Below, in pieces: positions 59,701 through 63,614 of a stretch of 64,000 bases of DNA; the first letter of the stretch is position 1; each line of letters opens with the position of its first letter. The stretch is from Schistosoma mansoni. Its lineage: Eukaryota > Platyhelminthes > Trematoda > Strigeidida > Schistosomatidae. The stretch lies in assembly GCF_000237925.1 (NCBI RefSeq), contig NC_031495.1, positions 52,274,746 to 52,338,745 on the forward strand. The letters run 5' to 3'. Under the pieces are notes generated by a model, which was given only the letters and a program-made list of their open reading frames with translations, did no database searches and was not told where the DNA came from. The position numbers were made by a program, and so were the translations under genes.

Positions 59701-60259
59701 TGTGAGATATCAACTCACTGAAGACAATGGTGGACGGTTGCTCAACTTCGTGGATTGGTTGAAGTTGGAAATTAACATTGTTGGATGCCGGCTCAGTGGT
59801 CTAGTGGTTAAGTGTTCGCGCGCGAGACTGGTAGGTTCTGGGTTCGAATCTCACGAGGCGGGATCGTGGATGCGCACTGCTGAGGTGTCCCACAATAGGT
59901 CGAGACGGCCGTCCAGTGCTTCCAGGTTTTCCATGGTGATCCAGCTTCAATTGACTCATGATTTTGTTATTTTGTATCAAACTATAAGACAATCAATTTG
60001 ATTCTATTTTATATTCGGTCAATTCTATGCAATTAGTTTAATTAATTTCATTTTTCCTAATAAATTATACTTTATTATTTGTTTTACTCACACTTTTCTA
60101 CTTGATTTCTTTTCCCAAATGAGAGGATTCCAATCGTTTGATTATGCATAGTCTAGTGGTTGAACTTACTTCTAAAACAAATAGTCGTAAATTACGTTAC
60201 CTATTCCTGTTTAAAGATGTACTTATCTGCGCAAAAATAAAGTTTACAATGGGTTCAAG
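33782..60259 (+). CDS. BCR: BCR/ABR-like Rho guanine-nucleotide exchange factor, partial (10 exons seen)
   Basis: Ten exons are compatible in phase: 33782-34024, 38354-38496, 40211-40266, 41501-41587, 45299-45466, 46484-46576, 52736-52751, 54053-54105, 56480-56599, 60126-60259. The first three give a Ser/Lys/Asn-rich, probably disordered region. Those from 41501 to 56599 align in order with the BCR DH (Rho-GEF) domain: LDYLLKHESQHLKILEQI for its first helix, then SVNSIETIQKKFIHGLK, QFLDPFKLL, EPTTWITQT at the KPVDRVTRS site, and SPHYLELQKIYKRLLEES. The last exon begins the PH domain (LVVELTSK, SRKLRYLFLFKDVLICAK), close to BCR VELVEGARKLRHVFLF. The rest of the PH domain and any C2 or RhoGAP domains would lie beyond 60.26 kb and were not found. 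The true start is unsure. The product would load Rho-family GTPases, but its DH core is divergent. Confidence 0.75.
34524..34712 (-). repeat. Hammerhead SINE family A with intact-looking ribozyme
   Basis: On the minus strand the copy runs from a B-box remnant (GGGTTCGAATC) through GGCGGGATCATGGGTGCGCA and the ribozyme to the 3' part CTTCCAGGTTTTCGATGG, then TTCATGATCTCAACC. The 5' A-box part is lost. Of the family A copies in the window, this is the one whose hammerhead core shows no damage. Confidence 0.75.
34617..34662 (-). ncRNA. Hammerhead ribozyme, complete core (SINE family A)
   Basis: Read 34662 to 34617, stem I is GCACTG/CAGTGC (6 pairs, perfect). The core is CTGAGGA, stem II is GTCC/GGAC around CATAAGA, then GAAA. 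Stem III is CGG/CCG plus the A-U pair, with almost no loop. The cleavage site is GTC just before CAGTGC. Every invariant core base is present. The minimal stem III is the hallmark of Schistosoma Sm-alpha hammerheads, which are thought to work best as dimers or with tertiary contacts outside the core. Confidence 0.82.
35100..35590 (+). repeat. Unnamed interspersed repeat, copy 1 (copy 2 at 59125-59345)
   Basis: Both copies share GATCGTATGAATGATTGTT, GAACAACGGA or GAATAACGGA followed by TTAAATAAGTCAAATACGAG and AATGGATTT, then a GGTCAA-A-CG-GACTC-type segment. No coding potential or terminal structure is evident. The region upstream (34960-35100) is GC-richer and may belong to the same element. 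Confidence 0.5.
35600..37240. other. Intron of the Rho-GEF gene, mostly unassigned; decayed family E copy near 36000
   Basis: 36001-36060 matches the family E motif (ATCCAACGTTTCGCCTGGCA, GGTCCAAGCTTTTTCAAGG). The remainder, including the A-rich runs at 36.6-36.9 kb, shows nothing I can identify. Confidence 0.35.
37247..37379 (-). repeat. RTE 5' leader copy, inverted relative to 37626-37750
   Basis: It matches the leader of the RTE element at 28493-28625: TTTTTCTGGTTAGCGATTTTTT, CTACGGGATGGGGTCACTAA, CCCGGGCTTGGGACCGGCAG. Only the leader is present; no endonuclease sequence follows. Confidence 0.6.
37626..37750 (+). repeat. RTE 5' leader copy, opposite orientation
   Basis: This is the reverse complement of the 37247-37379 sequence with scattered differences: TGTAGCTCTTCTAGAGTTAC, GGTCCCAAGCCCAGGTAAAG, GCGCTAACC-like end. 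The two leaders face each other 246 bp apart. Confidence 0.6.
37880..38160 (+). repeat. Unnamed interspersed repeat, copy 1 (copy 2 at 51780-52070)
   Basis: Both copies run GGGGACAA, AAAATCTGGGAA, CATACTTCATTTACAAAATGTC-like, TCAATCGTCTCAGACTTGAT, CCTTCGTTTCCACA, then GATTGATGATACATACTACT and TATCTGTCAACATCA. Overlapping ORFs in two frames are incidental. The family is unknown to me. Confidence 0.55.
38354..38496 (+). CDS. Rho-GEF gene exon 2 (of those seen)
   Basis: Acceptor TTTTTAG, donor GTAAGT. It encodes NRHFSISDAPIPLKFTPVNI, then ELLPSDLL and HELLSHNES. It starts with the last base of a codon and ends in phase 1, both consistent with its neighbours. No domain is recognised. Confidence 0.6.
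39074..39238. repeat. Long imperfect palindrome, about 70-bp arms (family E)
   Basis: The arms 39074-39147 and 39168-39238 are approximate reverse complements (TTCATGACGTTTCGTGACA against GAGTCATGAAACGTCAG; CACTTCTTCAGAGAACAAAT against ATTTGTTCTCTGAAGAAGTG), separated by about 20 bp. Each arm holds a CTGAAGA and a GAAACGTC, the two halves of a hammerhead-like core. The first half pairs only weakly around stem I. Confidence 0.65.
39380..39530 (+). repeat. Hammerhead SINE family A, core mutated
   Basis: B box GTTTGAATCTCGC, then GGGATCGTTCATACGCACTG, a core reading CTTAGGA instead of CTGAGGA, AAGACGAAACGTCCGTCC and the tail CTTCCAGGTTTCCCATGG. The G to T change in the core should stop cleavage. 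Confidence 0.7.
39540..40200. other. Rho-GEF intron, nothing recognisable
   Basis: AT-rich intron. The minus-strand ORF at 39666-39869 has no motif and I do not consider it coding. Confidence 0.3.
40211..40266 (+). CDS. Rho-GEF gene exon 3 (of those seen)
   Basis: Short 56-nt exon with acceptor AATCTAG and donor GTAACG. It encodes SESEQIKLLNNEDYMDIK, acidic and probably just upstream of the DH domain. It was recognised by splice phase rather than by homology. Confidence 0.55.
40885..41035 (-). repeat. SINE family C fragment, left arm of an inverted pair
   Basis: The minus strand reads GGTTTCTTGCCGACCATCTCC, then a body also found at 33.1-33.28 kb, ending GGACCTGATATACACC. It pairs as an inverted repeat with the 41.2-41.33 kb half of the next copy. 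Confidence 0.55.
41045..41335 (+). repeat. Hammerhead SINE family C, fuller but decayed copy
   Basis: Head CCCCGGATAGCTAAACGGTAA, B box GGGATTGAATCCG, ribozyme region TTGATGAAGAATGC, AACATGAAACC, then TTTCCTGTCGACATGG and a tail ending CTGGTCACTACC. Compared with 28667-28870 the core and stem II are disrupted. It shows the 3' part that the 28.7 kb copy lacks. Confidence 0.65.
41501..41587 (+). CDS. Rho-GEF gene exon 4: start of DH domain
   Basis: Acceptor TTAATAG, donor GTAACG, 29 codons, phase 0 at both ends. LDYLLKHESQHLKILEQI fits the first DH helix (BCR: EE.YLSHLEALLLP). Confidence 0.65.
41878..42130 (-). repeat. Penelope-like terminal repeat, minus copy
   Basis: The minus strand carries GTGGAGAAATCGAACACTCC, ACTCGAAGTTTGTGCTAATGA, GAACGATGAAAGCTACACGA and CCATCCAGCTCAGAGAACAA. 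The hammerhead-like core reads CTAATGA, a G to A change. Flanking GGTCAATAAGAACTAATCAA matches the start of the repeat at 17.88 kb. Confidence 0.6.
42180..42300 (+). repeat. Penelope-like terminal repeat, plus copy
   Basis: TTTTTGAACACTTCACTTTT, GAAGTTTGTGCTAATGATG, then GAACGATGTAAGCTC and CCATCCAGCTCAGAGAACA. Both halves of the hammerhead-like core are damaged. With 41878-42130 it forms an inverted pair about 50 bp apart. Confidence 0.6.
42525..42660 (+). repeat. Penelope-like terminal repeat, palindromic junction copy
   Basis: A minus-oriented end (TTGTAGCTCAGGTGGGTGA) is fused to a plus-oriented repeat. A perfect 18-bp inverted repeat (GATGTAGGTTTGTTCTCT, 42548-42565, against 42634-42651) encloses the hammerhead-like motif. 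The arms are the usual Penelope repeat end, so this is a head-to-head junction. Confidence 0.6.
42573..42622 (+). ncRNA. Hammerhead-like motif in Penelope terminal repeat
   Basis: Stem I is TTGTG/CACAA. The core is CTGATGA (42580-42586). Stem II is TTGTTC/GGACGA around AGAA, all Watson-Crick or wobble, then GAAA (42606-42609). A very short stem III (AGCU) leads to the cleavage site. One extra U lies between the core and stem II compared with the standard hammerhead. Hammerheads are known in Penelope-like elements, which supports the reading. Of the five copies in the window only this one has both core halves undamaged. Confidence 0.5.
43200..43490. repeat. Hammerhead SINE family A, inverted fusion of two copies
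   Basis: 43200-43400 is a minus copy: 3' end AGAAGGGGGTTTTTGTAGAG, ribozyme with CTGAGGA and GAACGAAAC where stem II has one mismatch, B box GGTTCGAATCC as its complement. It is followed directly, at about 43410-43490, by the plus-oriented tail CAGTGCTTCCAGGTTTTCCA, then TTGACTCATGAATTCAACC. The A-box side of the minus copy is shortened (GAGCTGAGCTAATG). Confidence 0.65.
43495..44365. other. Rho-GEF intron, unassigned
   Basis: The minus-strand ORF at 43662-43910 has several Cys/Ser residues but no zinc-binding spacing I recognise. No splice-bounded exon is apparent. Confidence 0.3.
44368..44470 (+). repeat. Hammerhead SINE family A, 3' half
   Basis: It starts within the ribozyme: AGCTGAGGAGTCCCACAATA, AAACGAAATGGCCGTCC, then CAGTGCTTCCAGGCTTTCCA and TTGATTCATGATCTCAAC. 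The core CTGAGGA is intact but stem II has lost pairs (GTCC against AAAC). Confidence 0.65.
44782..45101 (+). mobile_element. Candidate solo LTR (family unassigned)
   Basis: A 320-bp segment begins TGTTATGACC and ends AATTATGACA. Inside, in order, are a TATA-like ACTATAAATTG, a GC-rich CTCGCTTGCTCGC stretch and an AATAAACTG polyadenylation-like site, the usual order of an LTR. No internal retroelement sequence adjoins it and no target duplication is clear. If correct, it is the fossil left by recombination between two LTRs. The orientation is inferred from the TATA to polyadenylation order. Confidence 0.45.
45299..45466 (+). CDS. Rho-GEF gene exon 5: DH domain
   Basis: Acceptor AATAATAG, donor GTAAGT, 56 codons, phase 0. 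SVNSIETIQKKFIHGLK aligns with BCR VPELYEIHKEFYDGLF, and YNQFLDPFKLL with VGDLFQKLASQL, both key DH helices. Confidence 0.75.
45620..45890 (+). repeat. Hammerhead SINE family B with intact core, folded as a palindrome
   Basis: The family B 3' body (GACTGCAACTAGTCAGTCTC, GTGCATACTGTGCGTATTGC) leads into an inverted repeat: 45737-45787 against 45837-45887, about 51-bp arms with few mismatches. The interior carries the ribozyme at 45810-45854. The left arm is itself the reverse complement of a ribozyme 3' half. The same body is seen at 58.8-58.95 kb. Confidence 0.75.
45810..45854 (+). ncRNA. Hammerhead ribozyme, complete core (SINE family B)
   Basis: Stem I is ATCCAG/CTGGAT (6 pairs). The core is CTGACGA (45816-45822). 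Stem II is GTCC/GGAC around TAAATA, then GAAA (45837-45840). Stem III is CGC/GCG with no spare loop, and GTC (45846-45848) is the cleavage site. All invariant positions are present. It closely matches the published Sm-alpha ribozyme layout. A competing fold with the upstream inverted arm could mask the 3' half. Confidence 0.8.
46484..46576 (+). CDS. Rho-GEF gene exon 6: DH domain
   Basis: Acceptor TACAG, donor GTAAGT, 31 codons, phase 0. It encodes ISRQIEISNYVGKISKLLK and LKPEKSDTLDS, corresponding to the BCR stretch between the second and third conserved DH blocks but about 14 residues shorter. Confidence 0.65.
46580..47500. other. Rho-GEF intron, unassigned
   Basis: Two short plus-strand ORFs (46697-46936, 47269-47481) show no domain or matching splice phase and are taken as incidental. 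Confidence 0.3.
47505..47705 (+). repeat. Hammerhead SINE family A, degraded
   Basis: GGTCTACAGGTTAAGTGTTCG as A-box side, B box lost (GGTCCGATTCTC), core CTGAGAA, GGATGAAACAACCGTC and TAGTGCTTCCAGG. The pattern is clear but several core positions are changed. Confidence 0.6.
47738..48450 (+). mobile_element. Second RT family, 3' fragment nearly identical to 31.6-32.6 kb copy
   Basis: It starts in the RT C-terminal domain and runs through RLRWLGHVLRMPEHRLPRR, the same TGA as the 32.37 kb copy, then to the 3' end TGGCAACTTGGACCGATG and GTGACTGACTGACTG. A dozen bases near 47752 are missing relative to the other copy. Over about 280 bases before and after the TGA the two copies are almost identical, so both are recent. 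Confidence 0.8.
48460..48935. other. Rho-GEF intron, unassigned AT-rich
   Basis: No exon or repeat is recognised here. Confidence 0.3.
48940..49254. repeat. Decayed tRNA-like SINE head and SINE 3' end running into the gap
   Basis: 48940-49110 shows a weak family A head (GGTGTTCACCAAAGAACT, GGGTTCAATTCC). 49209-49254 is the minus-oriented 3' end of family A (AGAAGGGGTTTTGTGGAGAT) cut by the 200-N gap. Confidence 0.4.
49255..49454. other. Scaffold gap, 200 N
   Basis: This is exactly 200 N within a Rho-GEF intron, flanked by family A SINE pieces in opposite orientation. Collapse or failure at an inverted repeat is a likely cause. Confidence 0.99.
49676..49812. repeat. Hammerhead SINE family A, inverted fusion
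   Basis: AGTGCGCATCCACGATCTCG is minus-oriented head sequence, fused to the plus-oriented tail ACGTCCAGCGCTTCCAGG, ending ATCAATAAAAACCCCTTCTG, the family 3' terminus. The ribozyme core is lost in the fusion. The arrangement repeats that at 43200-43490. Confidence 0.6.
49815..50390. other. Rho-GEF intron, unassigned AT-rich
   Basis: No exon or repeat is recognised here. Confidence 0.3.
50395..50912 (-). mobile_element. Second RT family, 3' fragment without the shared stop
   Basis: The minus strand carries RLRWLGHMLRMSEQRLLQRA, then GDGWKKVRGGQTKTWHQCLK with Trp at the position that is TGA in two other copies, GPHDYRNQWLETE and the 3' terminus GCAACTTAGACCGATGC. It is more diverged than the 31.6 and 47.7 kb copies and is truncated at its 5' end. 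Confidence 0.75.
50915..51770. other. Rho-GEF intron, unassigned
   Basis: No exon or recognisable repeat was found. Confidence 0.3.
51780..52075 (+). repeat. Unnamed interspersed repeat, copy 2 (copy 1 at 37880-38160)
   Basis: It shares with copy 1 the words GGGGACAACA, TTAGTAAAATCTGGGAA, CAGTCAATCGTCTCAGACTT, CCTTCGTTTCCACACC and GATGATACATACTACTTATA, at similar spacing. Overlapping ORFs (51766-52071, 51783-52019) arise from the repeat. Confidence 0.55.
52202..52520 (+). repeat. Hammerhead SINE family A: detached 3' end, then a 5' half
   Basis: 52202-52238 is a family 3' end (TATTAAAATATCCACAAAAC, CATCTTCTG). A 5' half begins at about 52255: GTTCTAGTGAGAATCCGTGA, GTGGATTGGTTGAAGTTAGAC, A box GACTCAGTAGTCTAGAATTT, B box GTGTTCGAATCCCGC, GGGTCGTAGATGCGCACTG. 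It stops just where the ribozyme would begin. With 59625-59975 it defines the 5' part of the family. Confidence 0.65.
52736..52751 (+). CDS. Rho-GEF gene exon 7: 16-nt micro-exon
   Basis: AAATCACTGAATTCAT lies between a perfect TTTCAG acceptor and a perfect GTAAGT donor. It encodes KSLNS plus one base. Adding its 16 nt to the 53 nt of the next exon restores phase 0 on both sides. The residues match the NSLET that opens the third conserved block of the BCR DH domain. Micro-exons are well known in schistosomes. Confidence 0.65.
52845..52985 (+). repeat. Decayed SINE family A head
   Basis: GAAGTTAGACATATGAAAC, GACCTTAGTGGTTCAAAGATT and B-box remnant GAGTTCAATACCC followed by GATCGTGGATCC keep the family order with heavy divergence. 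No ribozyme remains. Confidence 0.4.
52990..54050. other. Rho-GEF intron, unassigned
   Basis: AT-rich with no repeat or exon recognised. Confidence 0.3.
54053..54105 (+). CDS. Rho-GEF gene exon 8: third DH conserved block
   Basis: Acceptor TTCTTCAAG, donor GTACGT. After the base from the micro-exon it reads FKLQEPTTWITQTVENIK. It aligns without gaps, together with the next exon, to BCR KPVDRVTRS...HTPASHPDH, but only Pro, Thr and a few others are kept. Confidence 0.6.
54110..55890. other. Rho-GEF intron; GC-richer unassigned block at 55.36-55.74 kb
   Basis: 55360-55740 (AAGCTGCGGTTACAGTTTA, GGTGAGGAGAAGCAAGGCAAG, GAGTGAGGATTATGTGCG) differs from its AT-rich surroundings in composition and is probably an old repeat. 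No copy of it elsewhere in the window lets me confirm that. Confidence 0.3.
55925..56215. repeat. SINE family B, inverted pair, decayed ribozyme
   Basis: 55940-56040 is minus-oriented (GTTCGTCCTATTTGAACTCG, CTCGAATCCAGTGCCTTTCG). 56060-56215 is plus-oriented (A-box side AGTGGCTCAGTAGATAACC, then ATCCAGCTGAAGAGTATAAG, GAGACACGCATCTTGGATT). The core has CTGAAGA but GAGA replaces GAAA and stem II is lost. Confidence 0.55.
56480..56599 (+). CDS. Rho-GEF gene exon 9: end of DH domain
   Basis: Acceptor TTATTTAG, donor GTATGT, 40 codons, phase 0. TLVLLLDTDSPHYLELQ then IYKRLLEESLNS aligns with BCR [25 protein letters not shown], the long last DH helix. Confidence 0.7.
56721..56752. repeat. (AT)n microsatellite
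   Basis: About 16 AT units just after the DH-encoding exon. Shorter AT runs lie at 33762-33778 and 58410-58430. Confidence 0.9.
56760..58640. other. Rho-GEF intron, unassigned
   Basis: The two minus-strand ORFs (56818-57006, 57209-57427) have no motif. No exon compatible with the flanking phase is needed here. Confidence 0.3.
58650..59025 (-). repeat. Hammerhead SINE family B, full-length-like minus copy
   Basis: On the minus strand, from 59025: AGCTAACGAGTCCCAAAAGG, GACGAAACGTGCGTCCTGG (ribozyme with a G to A change in the core), the family body with CAATACGCACAGTATGCAC, then a tRNA-like head GTGGATAACGCGAAGGCG and B box GGGTTCGAGTCCC. This runs straight into a second ribozyme 3' half, AGGACGAAACGCGCGTCCTG. 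The tandem order ribozyme, head, partial ribozyme suggests a dimer or circular-permuted unit. Confidence 0.7.
59125..59345 (+). repeat. Unnamed interspersed repeat, copy 2 (copy 1 at 35100-35590)
   Basis: It shares GATCGTATGAATGATTGTT, GAATAACGGAATTAAATAAG, TCAAATACGAGAATGGATTT and AAGGTCAAAACGTGACTC with copy 1 and is shorter in the middle. Confidence 0.5.
59520..59640 (-). repeat. Hammerhead SINE family A, minus 3' half
   Basis: The minus strand reads GAGCACTGCTGAGGAGTCCC, ACAATAAGACAAAACGGCCA, CAGTGCTTTTAGATTTTC and ends ATCTGCACAAAAACTCCTG. The core half CTGAGGA is intact but GAAA reads AAAA. It abuts the plus copy that follows, forming a head-to-head pair. Confidence 0.6.
59625..59975 (+). 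repeat. Hammerhead SINE family A, most complete copy
   Basis: 5' part GAGTTCTAGTGAGAATCAG, CACTGAAGACAATGGTGGAC, GGATTGGTTGAAGTTGGAAA; A box GGCTCAGTGGTCTAGTGGTT; B box GGGTTCGAATCTCACG; GGGATCGTGGATGCGCACTG; ribozyme; tail CTTCCAGGTTTTCCATGGTG, TTGACTCATGATTTTG. The tRNA-like part resembles a Leu- or Ser-type promoter. The ribozyme reads CTGAGGT and GAGAC, two core changes, so it should be inactive. Confidence 0.72.
60126..60259 (+). CDS. Rho-GEF gene exon 10: start of PH domain
   Basis: The acceptor GAGAG at 60121-60125 gives phase 0 with the previous exon. The donor is GTAAGA after TTCAAG. It encodes DSNRLIMHSLVVELTSKT then SRKLRYLFLFKDVLICAKIK. The RKLR.(L/V)FLF.D(V/L)L(I/L)C.K pattern is the first strands of the BCR/ABR PH domain. 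Confidence 0.78.
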
Positions 60260-60264
60260 GTAAG

Positions 60265-61270
60265 AGTTTGTTTGTTTGTATTCTATGGAATTTCGTTAAT
60301 TACACTATTTATATATCACCATTAAAAATAGTGTCTAAGAAATATTGTGCTATCGAATTTTGATATATTAGTTTACTGGATTGTGGTCACATTCAGCCAA
60401 AATACCAGACCTTATTATAATATGTACTACACCAAATAAACAACATAAAATGAAGTACCGATTACCAGGAACGAAATTTATGTTTATAATTCTTTGCTAT
60501 TCAGCATGTCGAGTTATAATTTGGTTAGTATTTTAAAAATCAAAATAGATGAATAAGCAAAAACACCAATAACATATAAAACAAATGATCTACTAAGAAC
60601 TTGAAAGCCAGTATCATTGTTAGTTTCCTTATAGATATATTTATGATTGTGGATTATACTTTGAATAAGAAATATTGGATTTATAATATTATTTATTGTC
60701 ACAAACATCCATTTAGGGTGAATTTATATCAACAGTGACAAATCAAACGGAGTTTTGAAATAACAACGGAATAATACAAATCATTGCAAACTATATCATA
60801 ACCATTCGGCAACTTAGTAACTACCTGGATTCTGAAAACTAACAGAGAAAGCGTTAGTTTTGAAAACATCAGTTATTAGACCCAAGGCTCATTGTAACTC
60901 CACCATTGTAGTTAAAATATACATTTCATTTTAGATGTATTTTTAGAAACGCTGTTAAATAAAGTCTATTTTATCCAGCTAATTCTTTTATTTTAAAAAA
61001 TAACATTTTTCTTGTGATCTTTCTTCCACTGATCTTTTTTGAACAAAAGTAACGGAATCAAAAGACTTTCTTTTTGTCACAAAGTTAAAATTAAGTTCAT
61101 TCTTCTTTTCTATTCAAGTTAAAGAAAGAAATTAACCTAGTCCATTTTCGTCAAAGATAAAAGATTGAAGAGTGAATAGTGACTGTCCGTATATATAACT
61201 AAAGAGTTAAACTTGAAAAACTAAATTGATTTAGATAGGAATGTTTGTTTAAATTAGTTCAATGTTCACT
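60265..61270. other. No exon recognised
   Basis: I looked for the next PH-domain exon. A piece near 60440-60480 (KMKYRLPG) is reminiscent of it, but the splice phase does not work, so it is not called. Confidence 0.3.
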
Positions 61271-61379
61271 AACTAGTTAGAAGCATGAATAATTTGAAAA
61301 AAGAAGTGACACATTATTATAAATGAACGAATGAATCTAATATAATGAAAAACATAGTTCAATTGTTTAATTAAAAATA

Positions 61380-61650
61380 AATTATTCTTGAGAGAGTTGG
61401 ATAAACAGAATAAAAAGTTTCTTCCTGATTCTTTTCTGATGAATTCTTTTATAACATTCTGAAGATATTCATTTTTTTTCCTTAAACCATTCATTGATCT
61501 TAAACATAACTGTTTAGTCTCTTCAATCAAACCCTCGTTCACTAATAGTTTAAATATTCTTCTTATTCCAGCTAAATTTAGTTTCAAATGTTTTTGTAGA
61601 TTTCTGGGTACAACATTTACATCAAATATTTGATCTAGAAATGTTAGGCA
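61380..61650 (-). CDS. Unrecognised exon-like ORF (minus strand)
   Basis: From an acceptor-like TTTCTAG (about 61641-61635) an uninterrupted frame reads QIFDVNVVPRNLQKHLKLNL, AGIRRIFKLLVNEGLIEE, RSMNGLRKKNEYLQNVIKEF and RKESGRNFLFCL. Its balanced, helix-rich composition looks like host coding sequence rather than intron noise. The IRRIFKLLVNEGLIEE stretch could be a winged-helix segment, but that is a guess. It has no partner exon that I can identify and ends in AT-rich codons without a strong donor. Confidence 0.4.
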
Positions 61651-61684
61651 ACATCTTAGAGTGAAGATAAGAAATCAATTGCTG

Positions 61685-62115
61685 GTTTAATAAATCCTCA
61701 TCAACTGAGGTGTTTGTGACATGTGTTACGTATGTCCAACCACCGCCTACCTCGACGGTCGATGTTTTCTGGTGTAGGAGTAGTCTGGAAGGAAGCTACG
61801 GGTGGCCCAAACCAAAACACAACATCAATCCATGAAGTCACTGTCAATGGGATTTAGATTTGTTAATAAGTACAGACTACCTGGTCGGGGTCAGCGTGAT
61901 TATCGTAATCAATGTTTGGAGACTTTGAATGACATGGCTCTAAATCGTTTGGAACGGCTCAGGTGCATCCATTCTTTGTCTTCTCCCAAATCTTGAGATT
62001 CTAAATTCCTCATAACCGTGTTTTGTCTTTATTTTGTTAATTTATATTTTATTTTCTAGTGGTAAGGTAACTTGAACCGATGTACATACGTACTGGTTCT
62101 ACGCTTTGATTGACT
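61685..62115 (+). mobile_element. Second RT family, old 3' fragment
   Basis: Frame-broken pieces CVTCVTYVQPPPTSTV / LRCL.HVLRMSNHRLPRR, a Trp-containing VVWKEATGG, then QRDYRNQCLETLNDMALN and RCIHSLSSPKS before the stop near 61997. The 3' terminus GTAACTTGAACCGATGTACA and TTGACTGACTGA matches the other copies. It is the most diverged of four. Confidence 0.7.
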
Positions 62116-62119
62116 GACT

Positions 62120-62655
62120 GAGTTGCAAGAGAATAAACAAAAACAGATTAAAATTGTTTTAATTTTACTCTGCTTTGCAAATGTTTATGTGAAAGTATCC
62201 CAGCACGGGTGATCGCTGAAAGATAACTACTTTGTTATACATTTAACTGTCAGAGTATTAGGGATTTGTTTTCCTGTACACGGTTCACACCATTGAATGT
62301 CGCGCACGTCAGGTTGATAGGTCTACACCAAGTCCCAGCCCACAGATGATCACGTTCGAGTGGTCGACAAGCGACAAACCACAGCAGAAACCTCAACGCA
62401 AACGCTAATTCGCACAAATCTGGATTTAGAACACTCAACTTATCAAGTGTTTCGTAATATCGAGGGTCGGACGAGACAGAGAGCGCCCACTCTCCTACAA
62501 TGGACGACACTTCACAACGATATTCACTACTCGCAAATAACGAAACCCTGACCCTGTATCAAAAAACCGACAACCACCAAAAATCAGAAGTCAAAATTCA
62601 TTACCAATGAAACCTAAATTCATTCAAGTACCAGATAATTTATCACAATAACTAC
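62120..62655. other. Unassigned sequence 3' of the HSP70 copy
   Basis: 62250-62560 is GC-richer than its surroundings and carries short ORFs on both strands with no motif. There is no poly(T) run on the plus strand next to 62659, so there is no clear retrocopy tail. Confidence 0.3.
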
Positions 62656-62658
62656 AGG

Positions 62659-63610
62659 TTAGTTGACCTCCTCAATGGTTGGTCCCTTACCACTTCCACC
62701 ACCAGCACCACCTGCCTCATGCCTGCCTTCTGGCATACCACCAGCCTGGTACACCTTCGTAATTATCGGTGCACAGACCTTCTCCAACTTCTCCCGCTTG
62801 CTCTCTTACTCATGCTTCTCCGCCAACTGATGGACGTCCAGCCACCCAATCGTATCCTCTCACTTGCTAAATATCACTTGACGATCACTTTCAGGTATCT
62901 TTTCTTTAAGCTCACCCTCCACTTGCTGTTTCATTGTGTACACATAACTCTCAAGTGACTTCTTTGCAGAAACACAATCTCTCTGCTTCTCACCCTCAGC
63001 CTTGTACTCGTCCACATCGGCTACCATCCACTCAATCTCCTCTTTCGTCAAACGACCCTTGTCATTTGTGATCGTTATCTTGTTCTGCTTCCCAGTACCC
63101 TTGTCAACAGCAGATACGTTCAGAATACCGTTTGCGTCTATATCAAAAGTCACCTCAATCTGAGGAGTACCACGAGAAGCAGGTGGGATACCTGAGAGTT
63201 CAAACTTGCCAAGCAGATTGTTGTCCTTAATCAGCGCACACTCACCCTCGAACACCTGGATAAGCAAACCAGGTTGGTTGTCCGAGTACATCGTGAACGT
63301 TTGAGTCTGCTTCGTCGGAATTGTCTTGTTACGCTTAATCAAAGCCGTCATCACACCTCCAGCAGTTTCAAGACCCAGTGATAGTGGAGCTACGTCAAGC
63401 AACAGCAAGTCCTGCACAGCTGTACTATAAGCAACAGCTTCACCTGGATTACTAGATTTGTTCAACTCCTTCCCGTTGAAGGAGCCCTACAAAAACTTCT
63501 GCGCCTTAGTAATGCGAGTCAAACCACCAACCATCCATCTCAACAGGATCCAATGTATCACAGAAAATATCGGCACTCAATTCCTAAAATCGTGTGCAAA
63601 GATCAACTGA
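62659..63610 (-). pseudogene. HSP70: HSP70 (cytosolic DnaK-family chaperone) pseudogene, 5' truncated
   Basis: The minus strand encodes about the last half of a cytosolic HSP70. It starts near the end of the ATPase domain (ELSADIF.DTLDPVE) and continues [93 protein letters not shown] and [14 protein letters not shown]. It ends [13 protein letters not shown], where the usual EEVD tail that binds TPR co-chaperones has Asn for Asp. Two internal segments are missing (the KALRDA to VVLV stretch and about nine residues after AVAY), there is a frameshift near 63540, and stop codons lie near 63485 and 62860. A TTTTTTCAG just upstream could be an old intron acceptor, so a decayed gene duplicate is as likely as a retrocopy. 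Confidence 0.85.
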
Positions 63611-63614
63611 AAAA

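Noticed and set aside
60420-60530. Next PH-domain exon (KMKYRLPG)
   Set aside because: The frame starting at the only nearby AG acceptor hits a stop, and the phase does not fit the previous exon.
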